From Nocardioides sp. Arc9.136 (lineage in GTDB: Bacteria > Actinomycetota > Actinomycetes > Propionibacteriales > Nocardioidaceae): a stretch of 64,000 nt of DNA. The first letter of the stretch is position 1, and each line of letters starts with the position of its first letter. The notes under the pieces are model-generated. The model ran no database searches, was not told the DNA's origin, and worked only from the letters and a program-made list of their open reading frames with translations. Location: the NCBI RefSeq assembly GCF_030506255.1, contig NZ_CP113431.1, positions 3,731,001-3,795,000 on the forward strand, in the 5' to 3' direction. A program made the translations under genes and the position numbers. Positions 27,232 to 36,041 of this stretch are shown piece by piece.

Positions 27232-27378
27232 GTCTCCACCCTGGTCGGGCGAGCGGGCGCGCACGATCCTGCCAGCACGACGGCCGGGGTGGGGCCAGCC
27301 CGACACCGCCCGCGCCCGCCGAGGCGTCCGATCCGTGTGCGGCCGTCGCCGGTTGGGCACTCCCCTAGGGTGAGCACC

Positions 27379-28806
27379 GTGTCTGCCGACCTCGTCATCG
27401 TGGCCAACCGACTGCCGGTCGACAGGGTGGAGCAGGCCGACGGCTCGATGGGCTGGCGCACGTCGCCGGGCGGCCTGGTCACGGCGATCGAGCCGGTCAT
27501 GCGCGCGAACGACGGCACCTGGATCGGCTGGCCGGGCGGCACCGACTCCGACCTGGAGCCGTTCGAGGCCGACGGGATGAAGCTGGTCCCGATGTCGATG
27601 ACCCAGGCCGAGGTCGAGGGCCACTACGAGGGCTTCTCCAACGCCACCCTGTGGCCGCTGTACCACGACCTGGTCGCCAAGCCGGAGTTCCACCGCGAGT
27701 GGTGGGACTCCTACGTCGCGGTCAACCGGCGCTTCGCCGAGAAGGCCGCGGAGCTGGCCTCCGAGGGTGCGACCGTGTGGGTCCACGACTACCAGCTGCA
27801 GCTGGTGCCCCAGATGCTGCGCGAGCTGCGACCGGACCTGCGGATCGGCTTCTACCTGCACATCCCGTTCCCGCCGGCCGAGCTGTTCCAGCAGCTGCCG
27901 TGGCGACGCCAGCTGCTCGAGGGCCTGCTCGGCGCGGACCTGATCGGGTTCCAGCTGCCCGGCGGCGCCCAGAACTTCGTCCGCCTCGTGCGCCAGCGGG
28001 TCGGCCACAAGACGCACCGCGACCTGGTCTACCTGCCCGACGGGCGCACCGTCCGCGCCGCGGCGTTCCCGATCTCCATCGACGCCGCGGGCTTCGAGGA
28101 GATGGCGCGCTCCGAGCCGGTCGCGCAGCGCGCCGAGGAGATCCGCACCGCCCTCGGCAACCCGCGCAAGGTGTTCCTCGGCATCGACCGCCTCGACTAC
28201 ACCAAGGGGATCTACGCCCGGCTGCGCGCCTTCAGCGAGCTCATCGCCGACGGCCACCTCGACGTCGAGGACGCCGTCTTCGTGCAGGTGGCGGTCCCCT
28301 CCCGCGAGCAGGTCGAGCAGTACCGCATCCTGCGCGACGAGATCGACCGCCTCGTCGGCCGGATCAACGGCGACCTCGGCCGCATCGGCCGCCCCGCGAT
28401 CAGCTACCTGCACTCCTCCTACCCCCGCGAGGAGATGGCGGCGCTCTACCGCGCGGCCGACGTCATGGTCGTCACGCCCTACCGCGACGGCATGAACCTG
28501 GTCGCCAAGGAGTACGTCGCGTGCCGCTTCGAGGACACCGGCGCGCTGGTGCTCTCGGAGTTCGCCGGCGCCGCCGACGAGCTGCGGCAGGCCTGGCTGG
28601 TCAACCCCTACGACATCAACGGCATGAAGTCGGCCCTGCTCGAGGCCTACCGCGCCGACGACCGCGAGACCCGGCGGCGGATGAAGGCCATGCGCAAGAC
28701 CGTCACCCAGCACGACGTCGCCGCCTGGGCGGACTCCTTCATGACCGAGCTCGGTGCCGTCCCCGGCTCGCACGGCAAGGCCGTGCGGCCGGCGAAGCGG
28801 TCGTAG
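27379..28806 (+). CDS. otsA: Alpha,alpha-trehalose-phosphate synthase (UDP-forming)
   Basis: 475 aa GT20 enzyme: N-terminal [56 protein letters not shown], and the donor-site [16 protein letters not shown]. It joins UDP-glucose and glucose-6-phosphate; OtsB is encoded 4 kb away. TAGGGT (27366-27371) overlaps a possible GTG at 27370 and sits 7 nt before the GTG at 27379, so the second, leaderless start is preferred. Followed by a palindromic repeat that may also end transcription. Confidence 0.95.
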   Translation: MSADLVIVANRLPVDRVEQADGSMGWRTSPGGLVTAIEPVMRANDGTWIGWPGGTDSDLEPFEADGMKLVPMSMTQAEVEGHYEGFSNATLWPLYHDLVAKPEFHREWWDSYVAVNRRFAEKAAELASEGATVWVHDYQLQLVPQMLRELRPDLRIGFYLHIPFPPAELFQQLPWRRQLLEGLLGADLIGFQLPGGAQNFVRLVRQRVGHKTHRDLVYLPDGRTVRAAAFPISIDAAGFEEMARSEPVAQRAEEIRTALGNPRKVFLGIDRLDYTKGIYARLRAFSELIADGHLDVEDAVFVQVAVPSREQVEQYRILRDEIDRLVGRINGDLGRIGRPAISYLHSSYPREEMAALYRAADVMVVTPYRDGMNLVAKEYVACRFEDTGALVLSEFAGAADELRQAWLVNPYDINGMKSALLEAYRADDRETRRRMKAMRKTVTQHDVAAWADSFMTELGAVPGSHGKAVRPAKRS

Positions 28807-28822
28807 GGGCTGGTCGCAGGCG

Positions 28823-28902
28823 TCGGAATCCCCGGGGCCCCGGGGAATCCGGCACTTCTCGGCCGATGCAACCCCTGAGAAGCGCCGGGATCCCCTGAGG
28901 AG
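28823..28902. repeat. Intergenic two-hairpin palindromic repeat, copy 1
   Basis: Between convergent otsA and the LLM oxidoreductase. Hairpin A is GGAATCCCCGGGG against CCCCGGGGAATCC (28825-28850). Hairpin B pairs CCGGCACTTCTCGG (28849-28862) with CCTGAGAAGCGCCGG (28874-28888) around GATGCAACC. A second copy with the same two hairpins lies at 54729-54808. May serve as a bidirectional terminator. Confidence 0.75.
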
Positions 28903-28947
28903 TACGGCGGCTCCTCACCAGCCGGGCCAGCAGCCGCGGCCGGCGGT

Positions 28948-29748
28948 TCAGCCCGGCAGCAGCCCGGCGCCGGCCAGCGCCTCGACGAGCGGCCGGGGGT
29001 CGGGCCGCTCGTCGGTGCCCTGCAGGACGACGGTGTCGGCGCCGGCGTCGCGGATCTCGCCGACCCGCTCGGTCACCCGGGCGACGAGGTCCGGTGCGGC
29101 CGGGTCGAGCTCGGTGTAGACGGTGAGGACCGCCCGGCCGGGGCGGCCCGACGCGGAACGACCCTCGTCGACCAGCCCGCGCGCGCGGCGCACGGTGGCG
29201 GGGTCGCTGCCGGTGTGGTCGACCAGCGCGCCGTCGGCGACCTCACCGGCGAGGCGGAGCGTGCGCGGCCCGCGCGCCCCGACGAGCAGCGGCGGCCGCT
29301 CGGCAGGAGGCCGGTCGAGCGCGACGCCGTCGAGGGCGACGTACCGACCGGAGGTGGTCAGGCGCCGGCCGTCGAGCAGGTCGCGGACCGCCTCGGTGTG
29401 CTCGCGCAGCAGCGTCATCGGCGAGTCGACCCCGGCGCCGACCTGCGCCATCCAGTCCAGGACGCCGTGGCCCATCGTCGCCACGGACCGGCCGGGGAAG
29501 AGGTGCGCGAGGGTCGCGACCTCCATCGCCACGACCGCCGGGTTGCGCAGCGGCACCGGCAGCAGGCCGATGCCGACGCGGAGCCGCTCGGACCACGCCA
29601 GCGCCGCGGTCGCGGCGGTCAGCCCGCCCTCGAGGAAGCAGTCCTCCCACAGCCACAGCTCGGGCACGCCCGCCTCGTCGGCCGCGCGCACCACCTCCCG
29701 GAGCTCCTGGGGCGGCTGCTGCGGACGGAAGACGACACCGGTGCTCAT
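28948..29748 (-). CDS. LLM-class (F420-dependent type) flavin oxidoreductase
   Basis: 266 aa luciferase-like monooxygenase fold: ELREVVRAADEAGVPELWLWEDCF, TAALAWSERLRVGIGLLPVPLRNPAVVAMEVATLAHLFPGR, GHGVLDWM, and LLVGARGPRTLRLAGEVADG. In actinobacteria most members of this clade use F420. Reaction unknown. It sits 18 bp downstream of the FMN-binding glutamate-synthase-like gene's stop on the opposite side of no promoter, so it may stand alone; it is convergent with otsA. Confidence 0.87.
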   Translation of the reverse strand: MSTGVVFRPQQPPQELREVVRAADEAGVPELWLWEDCFLEGGLTAATAALAWSERLRVGIGLLPVPLRNPAVVAMEVATLAHLFPGRSVATMGHGVLDWMAQVGAGVDSPMTLLREHTEAVRDLLDGRRLTTSGRYVALDGVALDRPPAERPPLLVGARGPRTLRLAGEVADGALVDHTGSDPATVRRARGLVDEGRSASGRPGRAVLTVYTELDPAAPDLVARVTERVGEIRDAGADTVVLQGTDERPDPRPLVEALAGAGLLPG

Positions 29749-29766
29749 GGCCCTCAGCGTGCCACC

Positions 29767-31323
29767 TCAGGCGTGCGCGGGGTGCGGGTCGTCGGGGATC
29801 CGGCCGAGCATCAGGTCCTCGACGGTGCCGGCGAGCACCGGCCCCGGCAGGCCCCAGCCCGGCTCGTAGCCGTAGGTCTCCCGCAACGACGTCGCGGTGC
29901 GCGTGCCGTCGAGCAGGTCGACGTCGTCGGGGCCGATGAGCGCGGGGTGCACGACGCCGACGGCCTCGGCGACCTTCTGCAGGTCGCGCCGCAGCGAGCG
30001 GATGTACGTCGCCGCGCGGACCGACTTCAGGGCCGGGTCGAGGCCGCGCTCGAGCCGCCGGTCCTGGGTGGCCACGCCCGTGGGGCAGGTGTCGGCGTGG
30101 CACTTCTGCGCCTGGATGCAGCCGACGGCGAGCATCGCCTCCCGACCCACGTGGATGCCGTCGAGGCCGAGCGCCAGCGCGACCACGGCGTTCTCGGTCA
30201 GCCCGAGCTTCCCGCCGCCGAGGAAGGCCACCGAGTCCTGGAGGCCGGCGCGCGCGAAGCGCTGGTAGACCTGCGAGAAGGCGATGCGGAACGGGTAGGC
30301 CACGGAGTCGGAGAACACCAGCGGCGCCGCGCCCGTGCCGCCCTCGCCGCCGTCGATGTTGACGAAGTCCACGCCCCGCTCGCGGGTGGACATCAGTGCG
30401 ACCAGCTCGTCCCAGAACCCGAGGTCGCCCACGGCCGACTTGATGCCCACCGGCAGCCCGGTCTCGGCCGCGAGCAGCTCGACGAAGTCGAGCATCGAGT
30501 CGGTGTCGGAGAACGCCGTGTGCCGGCTCGGCGAGGCGCAGTCCTGCCCCACCGGGATGCCGCGGATCTCGGCGATCTCCGGGGTGACCTTGGCGCCGGG
30601 CAGCATCCCGCCGAGCCCGGGCTTGGCGCCCTGCGACAGCTTGATCTCCAGGGCGCGCACCGGCGCGGAGGCGACCAGCTCCTTGAGCCGCCCCAGGTCG
30701 AAGCGGCCCTCGGCGTCGCGGCAGCCGAAGTACGCCGTGCCGATCTGGAAGACCAGCTCCCCGCCGTTGCGGTGGTACGGCGACAGCCCGCCCTCACCGG
30801 TGTTCTGCAGGCAGCCGGCGAGCTCGGCGCCGCGGTTGAGCGCCTCGATCGCGTTGCCCGAGAGCGAGCCGAAGCTCATCCCGGAGATGTTGACGATCGA
30901 CCCCGGACGGAACGCCTTGGCCCGCCCGCGCGGCCCGCCGAGCACCTTGCCCATCGGCAGCCGCACCGCCTCCTCGGCGTGCGGCGCGGTGGCCGCGCCC
31001 GGGCCGGCGAAGGTCCGGTGCTTGATGACGGGGTAGCCGATGCTGCGCTCGACGTCGTTGTCGGTGCCGAAGCCGAAGTAGGTGTTCTCCCCCTTCGAGG
31101 AGGCGTAGACCCAGCGCCGCTGGTCGCGGGAGAAGGGCCGCTCCTCGTCGTTGGAGGTGACGATGTACTGCCGCAGCTCTGGCCCGAACTTCTCCAGCGT
31201 GAAGCGCAGGTGCCCCACCACCGGGAAGTTGCGCAGGATGGCGTGCTTGCGCTGCGTGAGGTCGTGGGCGGCGACCGCCCCGAGGGCGGCGGCACCGGCG
31301 GCGGCGATCTTGGTCCAGCTCAT
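29767..31323 (-). CDS. FMN-binding glutamate-synthase-like protein
   Basis: 518 aa. An N-terminal hydrophobic helix (about residues 5-19) precedes a glutamate synthase central/FMN domain: NISGMSFGSLSGNAIEALN, TGEGGLSPYHR, LEIKLSQGAKPGLGGMLPG, DFVNIDGGEGGTGAAP, and QAQKCHADTCPTGVATQD with the Cys residues expected for an Fe-S site. Stand-alone proteins of this type lack the glutaminase domain and their reaction is uncertain. The gene starts 41 bp from the divergent hydrolase across a palindrome. Its stop is 18 bp upstream of the LLM gene start on the same strand, so the two may be co-transcribed. Confidence 0.88.
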   Translation of the reverse strand: MSWTKIAAAGAAALGAVAAHDLTQRKHAILRNFPVVGHLRFTLEKFGPELRQYIVTSNDEERPFSRDQRRWVYASSKGENTYFGFGTDNDVERSIGYPVIKHRTFAGPGAATAPHAEEAVRLPMGKVLGGPRGRAKAFRPGSIVNISGMSFGSLSGNAIEALNRGAELAGCLQNTGEGGLSPYHRNGGELVFQIGTAYFGCRDAEGRFDLGRLKELVASAPVRALEIKLSQGAKPGLGGMLPGAKVTPEIAEIRGIPVGQDCASPSRHTAFSDTDSMLDFVELLAAETGLPVGIKSAVGDLGFWDELVALMSTRERGVDFVNIDGGEGGTGAAPLVFSDSVAYPFRIAFSQVYQRFARAGLQDSVAFLGGGKLGLTENAVVALALGLDGIHVGREAMLAVGCIQAQKCHADTCPTGVATQDRRLERGLDPALKSVRAATYIRSLRRDLQKVAEAVGVVHPALIGPDDVDLLDGTRTATSLRETYGYEPGWGLPGPVLAGTVEDLMLGRIPDDPHPAHA

Positions 31324-31333
31324 GTCCTGTGCG

Positions 31334-31356
31334 GTACCCGCATCGGCGGGTACGTT
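31334..31356. promoter_or_regulatory. Palindromic operator and leaderless promoter between divergent genes
   Basis: GTACCCGC-ATCG-GCGGGTAC (31334-31353) is a perfect 8-bp inverted repeat in the 40-bp gap between the glutamate-synthase-like gene and the hydrolase operon. TACGTT (31351-31356) overlaps its right arm and lies 7 nt before the hydrolase ATG, so a bound repressor would block that promoter. Confidence 0.5.
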
Positions 31357-31363
31357 GCGGCGC

Positions 31364-32668
31364 ATGCCCCTCGTCCCCCAGCCCGACCAGGTCGTCGCGG
31401 CGGCCGGCAACGTCGCGCACAAGGTGCTGTACGGCGGGCTGGCGGACCTGCGTCCCATGCCGCGCACGCTCATCGACGAGGGAACGCTGCGCGAGGTCTA
31501 CCACTACCGGCCGCGCGCGACCGTCCGCGAGCAGGGCGACCCGGTGCTGCTGGTGACGCCGCTGGCCGCGCCCGCGATCTGCTTCGACCTGCGGCGCGGC
31601 TGCTCCCTGGTGGAGCACCTGCTCTCGACCGGGCGCCCGACGTACCTCGTGGAGTACGGCGAGGTGTCCTTCCGCGACCGCTCGCTGGGCATGGAGCACT
31701 GGGTCGAGGAGGTCGTGCCCGCGGCGATCCGCGAGGTCTCGGCGCACGCCGGCGGCCGGCCGGTGCACGTCGTCGGGTGGTCCCTCGGCGGCATCTTCAC
31801 GCTGCTGACCGCCGCGACCTCGCCCGACCTGCCCATCGCGTCGCTGACCTCGGTCGGCTCGCCGTTCGACGTCTCCCAGGTGCCGCTGGTCGCGCCGCTG
31901 CGGCCCCTGCTCAACCTGAACCCGACCGACGGCCGCGGGGCGATCACCCGGGCCTACCAGGCGATGGGCGGCGCGCCGAAGCCGCTGGTCCGCTGGGCGT
32001 TCCAGCTCAGCTCGTTCCAGAAGCTGGTGACCCGGCCGCTGGCGGTCGCGACCCACCTCGACGACGCCGACTTCCTCGCCCAGCTCGAGGCGGTCGACCG
32101 GTTCACCGCCAACATGTACGCCTACCCCGGCCGCAGCTTCGGCCAGCTCTACCACCGCTTCGTCAAGGGCAACGTGCTCAAGACCGGCGAGGTCGTGCTG
32201 GGCGAGCGGACCATCCGGCTGGAGGAGATCACCCAGCCGGTGCTGGTCTTCGCCGGCGCCACCGACGGCATCGCGCCGGTCGGGGCGGTCCGCGCGCTGC
32301 TCCCCCACCTGACGTCGGCCGAGGAGGTGCGCTTCGAGATCGTGCCGGGCGGCCACCTCGGCATGCTCACCGGCCGGCGGGCGCGGGGCACCACCTGGGA
32401 GGTGCTCGACGAGTGGCTCGAGCAGTGGTCGGACCGCCCGGCCCCCGAGGCTCCCCCGAAGGACGCCAAGAAGACCCCTGCCAAGAAGGTCCCGGCGAAG
32501 AAGACCACCAAGAAGGCCCCCGCCAAGAAGGCCCCCGCCAAGAAGGCCCCCGCCAAGAAGGCCCCCGCCAAGAAGGCCCCGGCCGAGGAGACCCCGGGCC
32601 CGGAGGCGATCGGCACCAACCCGGACCGGCGCCACGGCTCCGGCGGCTCGCGGTCGCTGGCCCGCTGA
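31364..32668 (+). CDS. Alpha/beta hydrolase (PHA-synthase-like) with lysine-rich histone-H1-like tail
   Basis: 434 aa. Residues 1-360 form an alpha/beta hydrolase related to poly(3-hydroxyalkanoate) synthase-type enzymes: PVLLVTPLAAPAICFDLR, RPTYLVEYG, nucleophile elbow VGWSLGG, LNLNPTDGRGAITRAYQAMGG, acid in FAGATDGIAP and His in VPGGHLGML. The nucleophile is Ser, not the Cys of true PhaC. Residues about 365-410 are repeats of Ala-Lys-Lys-Ala-Pro (KKAPAK), as in histone H1 or phasin-type DNA-binding tails. First gene of an operon with a GPH transporter and a PLP decarboxylase. Confidence 0.85.
   Translation: MPLVPQPDQVVAAAGNVAHKVLYGGLADLRPMPRTLIDEGTLREVYHYRPRATVREQGDPVLLVTPLAAPAICFDLRRGCSLVEHLLSTGRPTYLVEYGEVSFRDRSLGMEHWVEEVVPAAIREVSAHAGGRPVHVVGWSLGGIFTLLTAATSPDLPIASLTSVGSPFDVSQVPLVAPLRPLLNLNPTDGRGAITRAYQAMGGAPKPLVRWAFQLSSFQKLVTRPLAVATHLDDADFLAQLEAVDRFTANMYAYPGRSFGQLYHRFVKGNVLKTGEVVLGERTIRLEEITQPVLVFAGATDGIAPVGAVRALLPHLTSAEEVRFEIVPGGHLGMLTGRRARGTTWEVLDEWLEQWSDRPAPEAPPKDAKKTPAKKVPAKKTTKKAPAKKAPAKKAPAKKAPAKKAPAEETPGPEAIGTNPDRRHGSGGSRSLAR
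32461..32583 (+). repeat. In-gene 15-bp tandem repeat coding for the KKAPA tail
   Basis: GCCCCCGCCAAGAAG units recur four to five times nearly identically (32518-32580), flanked by diverged units back to about 32461. They encode Ala-Pro-Ala-Lys-Lys. The near identity at synonymous sites suggests recent expansion by slippage. Confidence 0.85.
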
Positions 32669-32669
32669 G

Positions 32670-34028
32670 GTGGCCACGCAGGAGTCGACCCGGGGCGCGG
32701 GTCCCGGCGACGCGAGCGGCGGCGCGCTGCCCCGCGGCGTACGCATCGGCTACGGGTCGGGCTCGGTCGCCACGGGCGCGTTCGGGACCGTGCCGGGGCT
32801 CCTGCTCCTGCCGTTCCTCACCGACTCCCTCGGCATCGCCGCGGTGCTGGCCGGCGTCATCGTGTTCCTCCCCAAGGCGTGGGACGTCGTCCTCAACCCG
32901 ATCGCCGGGCGGGTCAGCGACCGCAGCACCGACCCGCGCGGCCCCCGGCGCCCGTTCCTGCTCCGCGCCGGGCTGGTGCTGGCCCTCGGCTTCGCGCTGA
33001 TCTTCGCCGCGCCGTCCATGGCGACCGGGCTCGAGGCGGCGTGGGTGCTGGTCTGCTTCCTCGGCTGCGCCTCGGCGTACGCCTTCTTCCAGGTGCCCTA
33101 CGTCGCCATGCCGGCGGAGATGACCGGCTCCTACGACGAGCGCACCCGGCTGATGACCTGGCGGGTCGCGATCCTGGCGCTCACGATCCTGGTGGCCGGC
33201 GGGACCGCGCCGCTCATCCGCGACGCGGTCGGCGGCCGGGACGGCTACCGGGTCATGGGCGTGGTGATGGCGCTGGTCATCCTCGTCGGCGTCGTCTCCT
33301 CCTACGTCGGCACGCGGCGCGCCCCGGTCGGCACCGTCGAGCCGGGCGCGGGCTCCCTGCGCGACCAGCTGCGGATCGTGGCGACCGCGCGCGACTTCCG
33401 CCTGCTGCTCACCACCTTCGTCGTCCAGGCGCTGGCCACCGGGTCCATGCTCGCCGGCGTGGACTACCTCGCCGAGGACGTCCTGGACAGCACCGGCGCC
33501 GCGACCGTCCTCTTCCTCTGCTTCGTCGGGCCGGCGCTCCTGCTGACCCCGGTGTGGTCGGCGGTCGGGCAGCGGGTCGGCAAGAAGCGCGGGTACGTCG
33601 CCTCCTCGCTGTTCCTCGCCGCCGGCGCCGCCCTCGCGGCCGTCGCGGACACCGCCCCCGCGGGCCTGGTCTTCGCGGCGGTCGGGCTCGCCGGGATCGG
33701 GTACGCCGGCTGCCAGGTCTTCCCGATGGCGATGCTGCCCGACGCGGCCGCCGTGGACGCCCGCCGGACCGGGAGCGGCCGCGCCGGCGTCTACACCGGC
33801 GTGTGGACCGCCGGCGAGACCCTCGGCCTGGCGCTCGGCCCGGCCGTCTTCGCCCTCGTCCTGGCCGTGGGCGGCTACCGGTCCTCGACCGACGCCGCCG
33901 CGTCCCAGCCCGACTCCGCGGTGACCGCGATCGTGCTCGGGTTCTCGTTGCTGCCCGCGCTCCTCGTGCTGGTCAGCCTGTGGTGGCTCTCCCGCTACAC
34001 CCTCGACGCGACGGAGGTCGACGCATGA
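32670..34028 (+). CDS. GPH/MFS_2 family sugar or solute:cation symporter
   Basis: 452 aa with about 12 TM segments. The start GVRIGYGSGSVATGAFGTVPGLLLLPFLTDSLG and the loop WDVVLNPIAGRVSDRSTDPRGPRRPFLL are typical of glycoside-pentoside-hexuronide symporters, as is YVAMPAEMTGSYDERTRLMTWR. The solute is unknown; GPH-like proteins in actinobacteria may carry lipids as well as sugars. The GTG start is 1 bp after the hydrolase stop and the gene overlaps the next by 4 bp (ATGA). Confidence 0.88.
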   Translation: MATQESTRGAGPGDASGGALPRGVRIGYGSGSVATGAFGTVPGLLLLPFLTDSLGIAAVLAGVIVFLPKAWDVVLNPIAGRVSDRSTDPRGPRRPFLLRAGLVLALGFALIFAAPSMATGLEAAWVLVCFLGCASAYAFFQVPYVAMPAEMTGSYDERTRLMTWRVAILALTILVAGGTAPLIRDAVGGRDGYRVMGVVMALVILVGVVSSYVGTRRAPVGTVEPGAGSLRDQLRIVATARDFRLLLTTFVVQALATGSMLAGVDYLAEDVLDSTGAATVLFLCFVGPALLLTPVWSAVGQRVGKKRGYVASSLFLAAGAALAAVADTAPAGLVFAAVGLAGIGYAGCQVFPMAMLPDAAAVDARRTGSGRAGVYTGVWTAGETLGLALGPAVFALVLAVGGYRSSTDAAASQPDSAVTAIVLGFSLLPALLVLVSLWWLSRYTLDATEVDA

Positions 34029-35482
34029 CCAGCCCCACCCCGGACGCACCGGGCGCCCCCGACGTCCTGGCCGAGCTCCGCTCGCTGCAGCGCGCGGACC
34101 TGCCCGTGCAGGGCGGTCGCACGCTCGCCTACGTCTACGACTCCGGGCTCGCCGAGGTGGACCGGGTCGGCCGGGAGGCGGTCGCCGCCTACGCCGGGTC
34201 CAACGGGCTCGACCCGACGGCGTTCCCCAGCCTGTTGCGGATGGAGAACGACCTGGTCGCCTTCGCCGCCTGTCTGCTCGACGCACCGGCCACGGTGGTC
34301 GGCAGCGTGACCTCCGGCGGGACCGAGTCGGTGCTGCTCGCGGTCCAGGCCGCACGCGACGCGCGGCCGGACGTCGCGCGCCCCAGCATGGTCCTGCCCG
34401 CCACCGCGCACGCCGCCTTCCACAAGGCCGCCCATTACTTCAGCGTCGAGGCGCGGCTGGTCCCCGTCGGGCCCGACCACCGCGCGGACGTCGCCGCCAC
34501 CGAGGCCGCGATCGACGAGAGCACGGTGCTCGTGGTCGCCAGCGCGCCGTCGTACGCCCACGGCGTCGTCGACCCCGTCACCGGGCTGGCCGCCCTCGCG
34601 GCCGCGCGCGGGATCCGCTGCCACGTCGACGCGTGCATCGGCGGCTGGGTGCTGCCGTACGCCGCTCGGCTGGGCCGCGACGTGCCGGCGTGGACCTTCG
34701 CCGTCGAGGGCGTGACGTCGATCAGCGTCGACCTGCACAAGTACGCCTACGCCCCCAAGGGCACCTCCCTCCTGCTGCACCGGACCCCCGCCCTGCGCCG
34801 CCCCCAGCTGTTCGCCTCCGCCGCGTGGCCGGGCTACACGATGCTCAACCCGACGATGCAGTCCACCCGCTCCGGTGGCCCGACCGCGGGAGCCTGGGCG
34901 GTGGTGCGGACCCTGGGCGACGCGGGCTACGAGCGGCTGACCGCCGACGTCCTGGAGGCCGTGGACCGGATCGTGGCAGGGATCGCCGACATCGACGGGC
35001 TGCGCCTGGTCGTGGAGCCGGACTCGACGCTGGTCGCGCTCGCCACCGACGGCACCTGCGACGCCTTCACGGTCTCCGACGAGATGGTGGCGCGCGGCTG
35101 GTACGTCCAGCCGCAGATGTCGTACGCCGCGCAGCCGCCGACGATCCACCTGTCGGTGAGCGCGGCGACCCTGGCCGGCATCGACGACCTCCTCGTGGCG
35201 CTCCGCGAGTCCGTCGCGACCGCGGTGGCCGCCGGACCGGTGGCGGTCGACGCGGGCGTGGCGGACTACATCCGCTCCCTCGACCCGGCCGCGCTGACCA
35301 ACGAGGAGTTCGACGGGCTGCTGGCGGCCTCCGGGCTGGTCGGGGAGGGGGCCGACGGCGCGCTGGCCGTGCCCGCGCGGATGGCGGAGGTCAACGCGAT
35401 GCTCGACCTGGCCTCCCCGGCGATGCGCGAGGCGCTGCTGGTGACCTTCCTGGACCGGCTGAGCCGCCCCACGACCGGCTGA
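34025..35482 (+). CDS. PLP-dependent decarboxylase/lyase, sphingosine-1-phosphate-lyase-like
   Basis: 485 aa group II PLP decarboxylase fold: NGLDPTAFPSLLRMENDLVAF, SVTSGGTESVLLAV, CHVDACIGGWVLPYA, and the Schiff-base Lys239 in SVDLHKYAYAPKG. The overall pattern is closer to S1P lyase/Dpl1-like enzymes than to glutamate decarboxylase. It has an extra C-terminal segment (about 410-485) of acidic helices. In operon with the hydrolase and transporter (ATGA overlap), suggesting breakdown of a lipid-like or aminated substrate; that is inference. Confidence 0.83.
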   Translation: MTSPTPDAPGAPDVLAELRSLQRADLPVQGGRTLAYVYDSGLAEVDRVGREAVAAYAGSNGLDPTAFPSLLRMENDLVAFAACLLDAPATVVGSVTSGGTESVLLAVQAARDARPDVARPSMVLPATAHAAFHKAAHYFSVEARLVPVGPDHRADVAATEAAIDESTVLVVASAPSYAHGVVDPVTGLAALAAARGIRCHVDACIGGWVLPYAARLGRDVPAWTFAVEGVTSISVDLHKYAYAPKGTSLLLHRTPALRRPQLFASAAWPGYTMLNPTMQSTRSGGPTAGAWAVVRTLGDAGYERLTADVLEAVDRIVAGIADIDGLRLVVEPDSTLVALATDGTCDAFTVSDEMVARGWYVQPQMSYAAQPPTIHLSVSAATLAGIDDLLVALRESVATAVAAGPVAVDAGVADYIRSLDPAALTNEEFDGLLAASGLVGEGADGALAVPARMAEVNAMLDLASPAMREALLVTFLDRLSRPTTG

Positions 35483-35490
35483 GCGGCGCC

Positions 35491-35976
35491 TCAGGCGACG
35501 CCGGTCCGCCTCGCGCCCGGGCCGGGCCGGGGCACGGCGTCGCGCAGGTCCGCGACGCGGTGCCCGTGCTCGCAGACCAGCTCGGCGTGCAGCCGGCCGC
35601 CGCAGTCGCGGTGGGCGACCTCGACCGGTGGGCCCTCGGGGTCGGCGAGGTAGCGGTCGCCCCAGTCGGCGATCGCGACCAGCACCGGGTAGAGGTCGAA
35701 GCCCTTCGGTGTCAGGCGGTACTCGTGCCGCTCCCGCTCGCCCTCGGGGCGGTAGGGCACCTTGCGCAGGACGTCCTGGTCGACCAGCAGCGCGAGCCGG
35801 TTGCTGAGCACCTGTCGCGGGATGCCGCTGTGCCGCCGGATGTCGTCGAAGCGACGCACGCCGTTGAACACCTCGCGCAGCACCACGAACGTCCACCGCT
35901 CCCCCAGCACGGCCATCGAGCGGCCGACCGTGCAGTTCTCGGTCGACCAGTCGAGGGCCGACGGCGGTGTGGTCAC
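35491..35976 (-). CDS. HxlR family winged-helix regulator
   Basis: 161 aa. The HxlR signature ENCTVGRSMAVLGERWTFVVLREVFNGVRRFDDIRRHSGIPRQVLSNRLALLVDQDVL followed by YRLTPKGFDLYPVL is complete, with Cys14 near the N terminus where HxlR/HypR-type sensors often have a redox Cys. TAGGAT (35988-35983) is 6 nt before the GTG, so a leaderless start there is chosen over an ATG two codons upstream. The C-terminal part has more Cys/His (DCGGRLHAELVCEHGH), possibly metal binding. It diverges from the thioesterase gene, a likely target. Confidence 0.85.
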   Translation of the reverse strand: MTTPPSALDWSTENCTVGRSMAVLGERWTFVVLREVFNGVRRFDDIRRHSGIPRQVLSNRLALLVDQDVLRKVPYRPEGERERHEYRLTPKGFDLYPVLVAIADWGDRYLADPEGPPVEVAHRDCGGRLHAELVCEHGHRVADLRDAVPRPGPGARRTGVA

Positions 35977-35982
35977 GAGCAC

Positions 35983-36035
35983 ATCCTAGCCGAGGCTGGG
36001 TCTCGTTGACAGACCGAGCACCGGTCCGCCAGGCT
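35983..36035. promoter_or_regulatory. Divergent promoters of HxlR and thioesterase genes
   Basis: Minus strand: TAGGAT (35988-35983), 6 nt before the HxlR GTG. Plus strand: TTGACA (36006-36011), 18-nt spacer, CAGGCT (36030-36035), 6 nt before the thioesterase ATG. Both would give leaderless mRNAs. Confidence 0.55.
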
Positions 36036-36041
36036 GCGTCC

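Noticed and set aside
25729..28806. A 1025-codon fusion upstream of otsA
   Set aside because: The 5' half is antisense to the histidine kinase and lacks any domain. otsA has its own leaderless promoter at 27366-27371.
32461..32583. CRISPR-like array of short repeats
   Set aside because: Units are contiguous in-frame 15-mers encoding KKAPA; there are no spacers and no cas genes.
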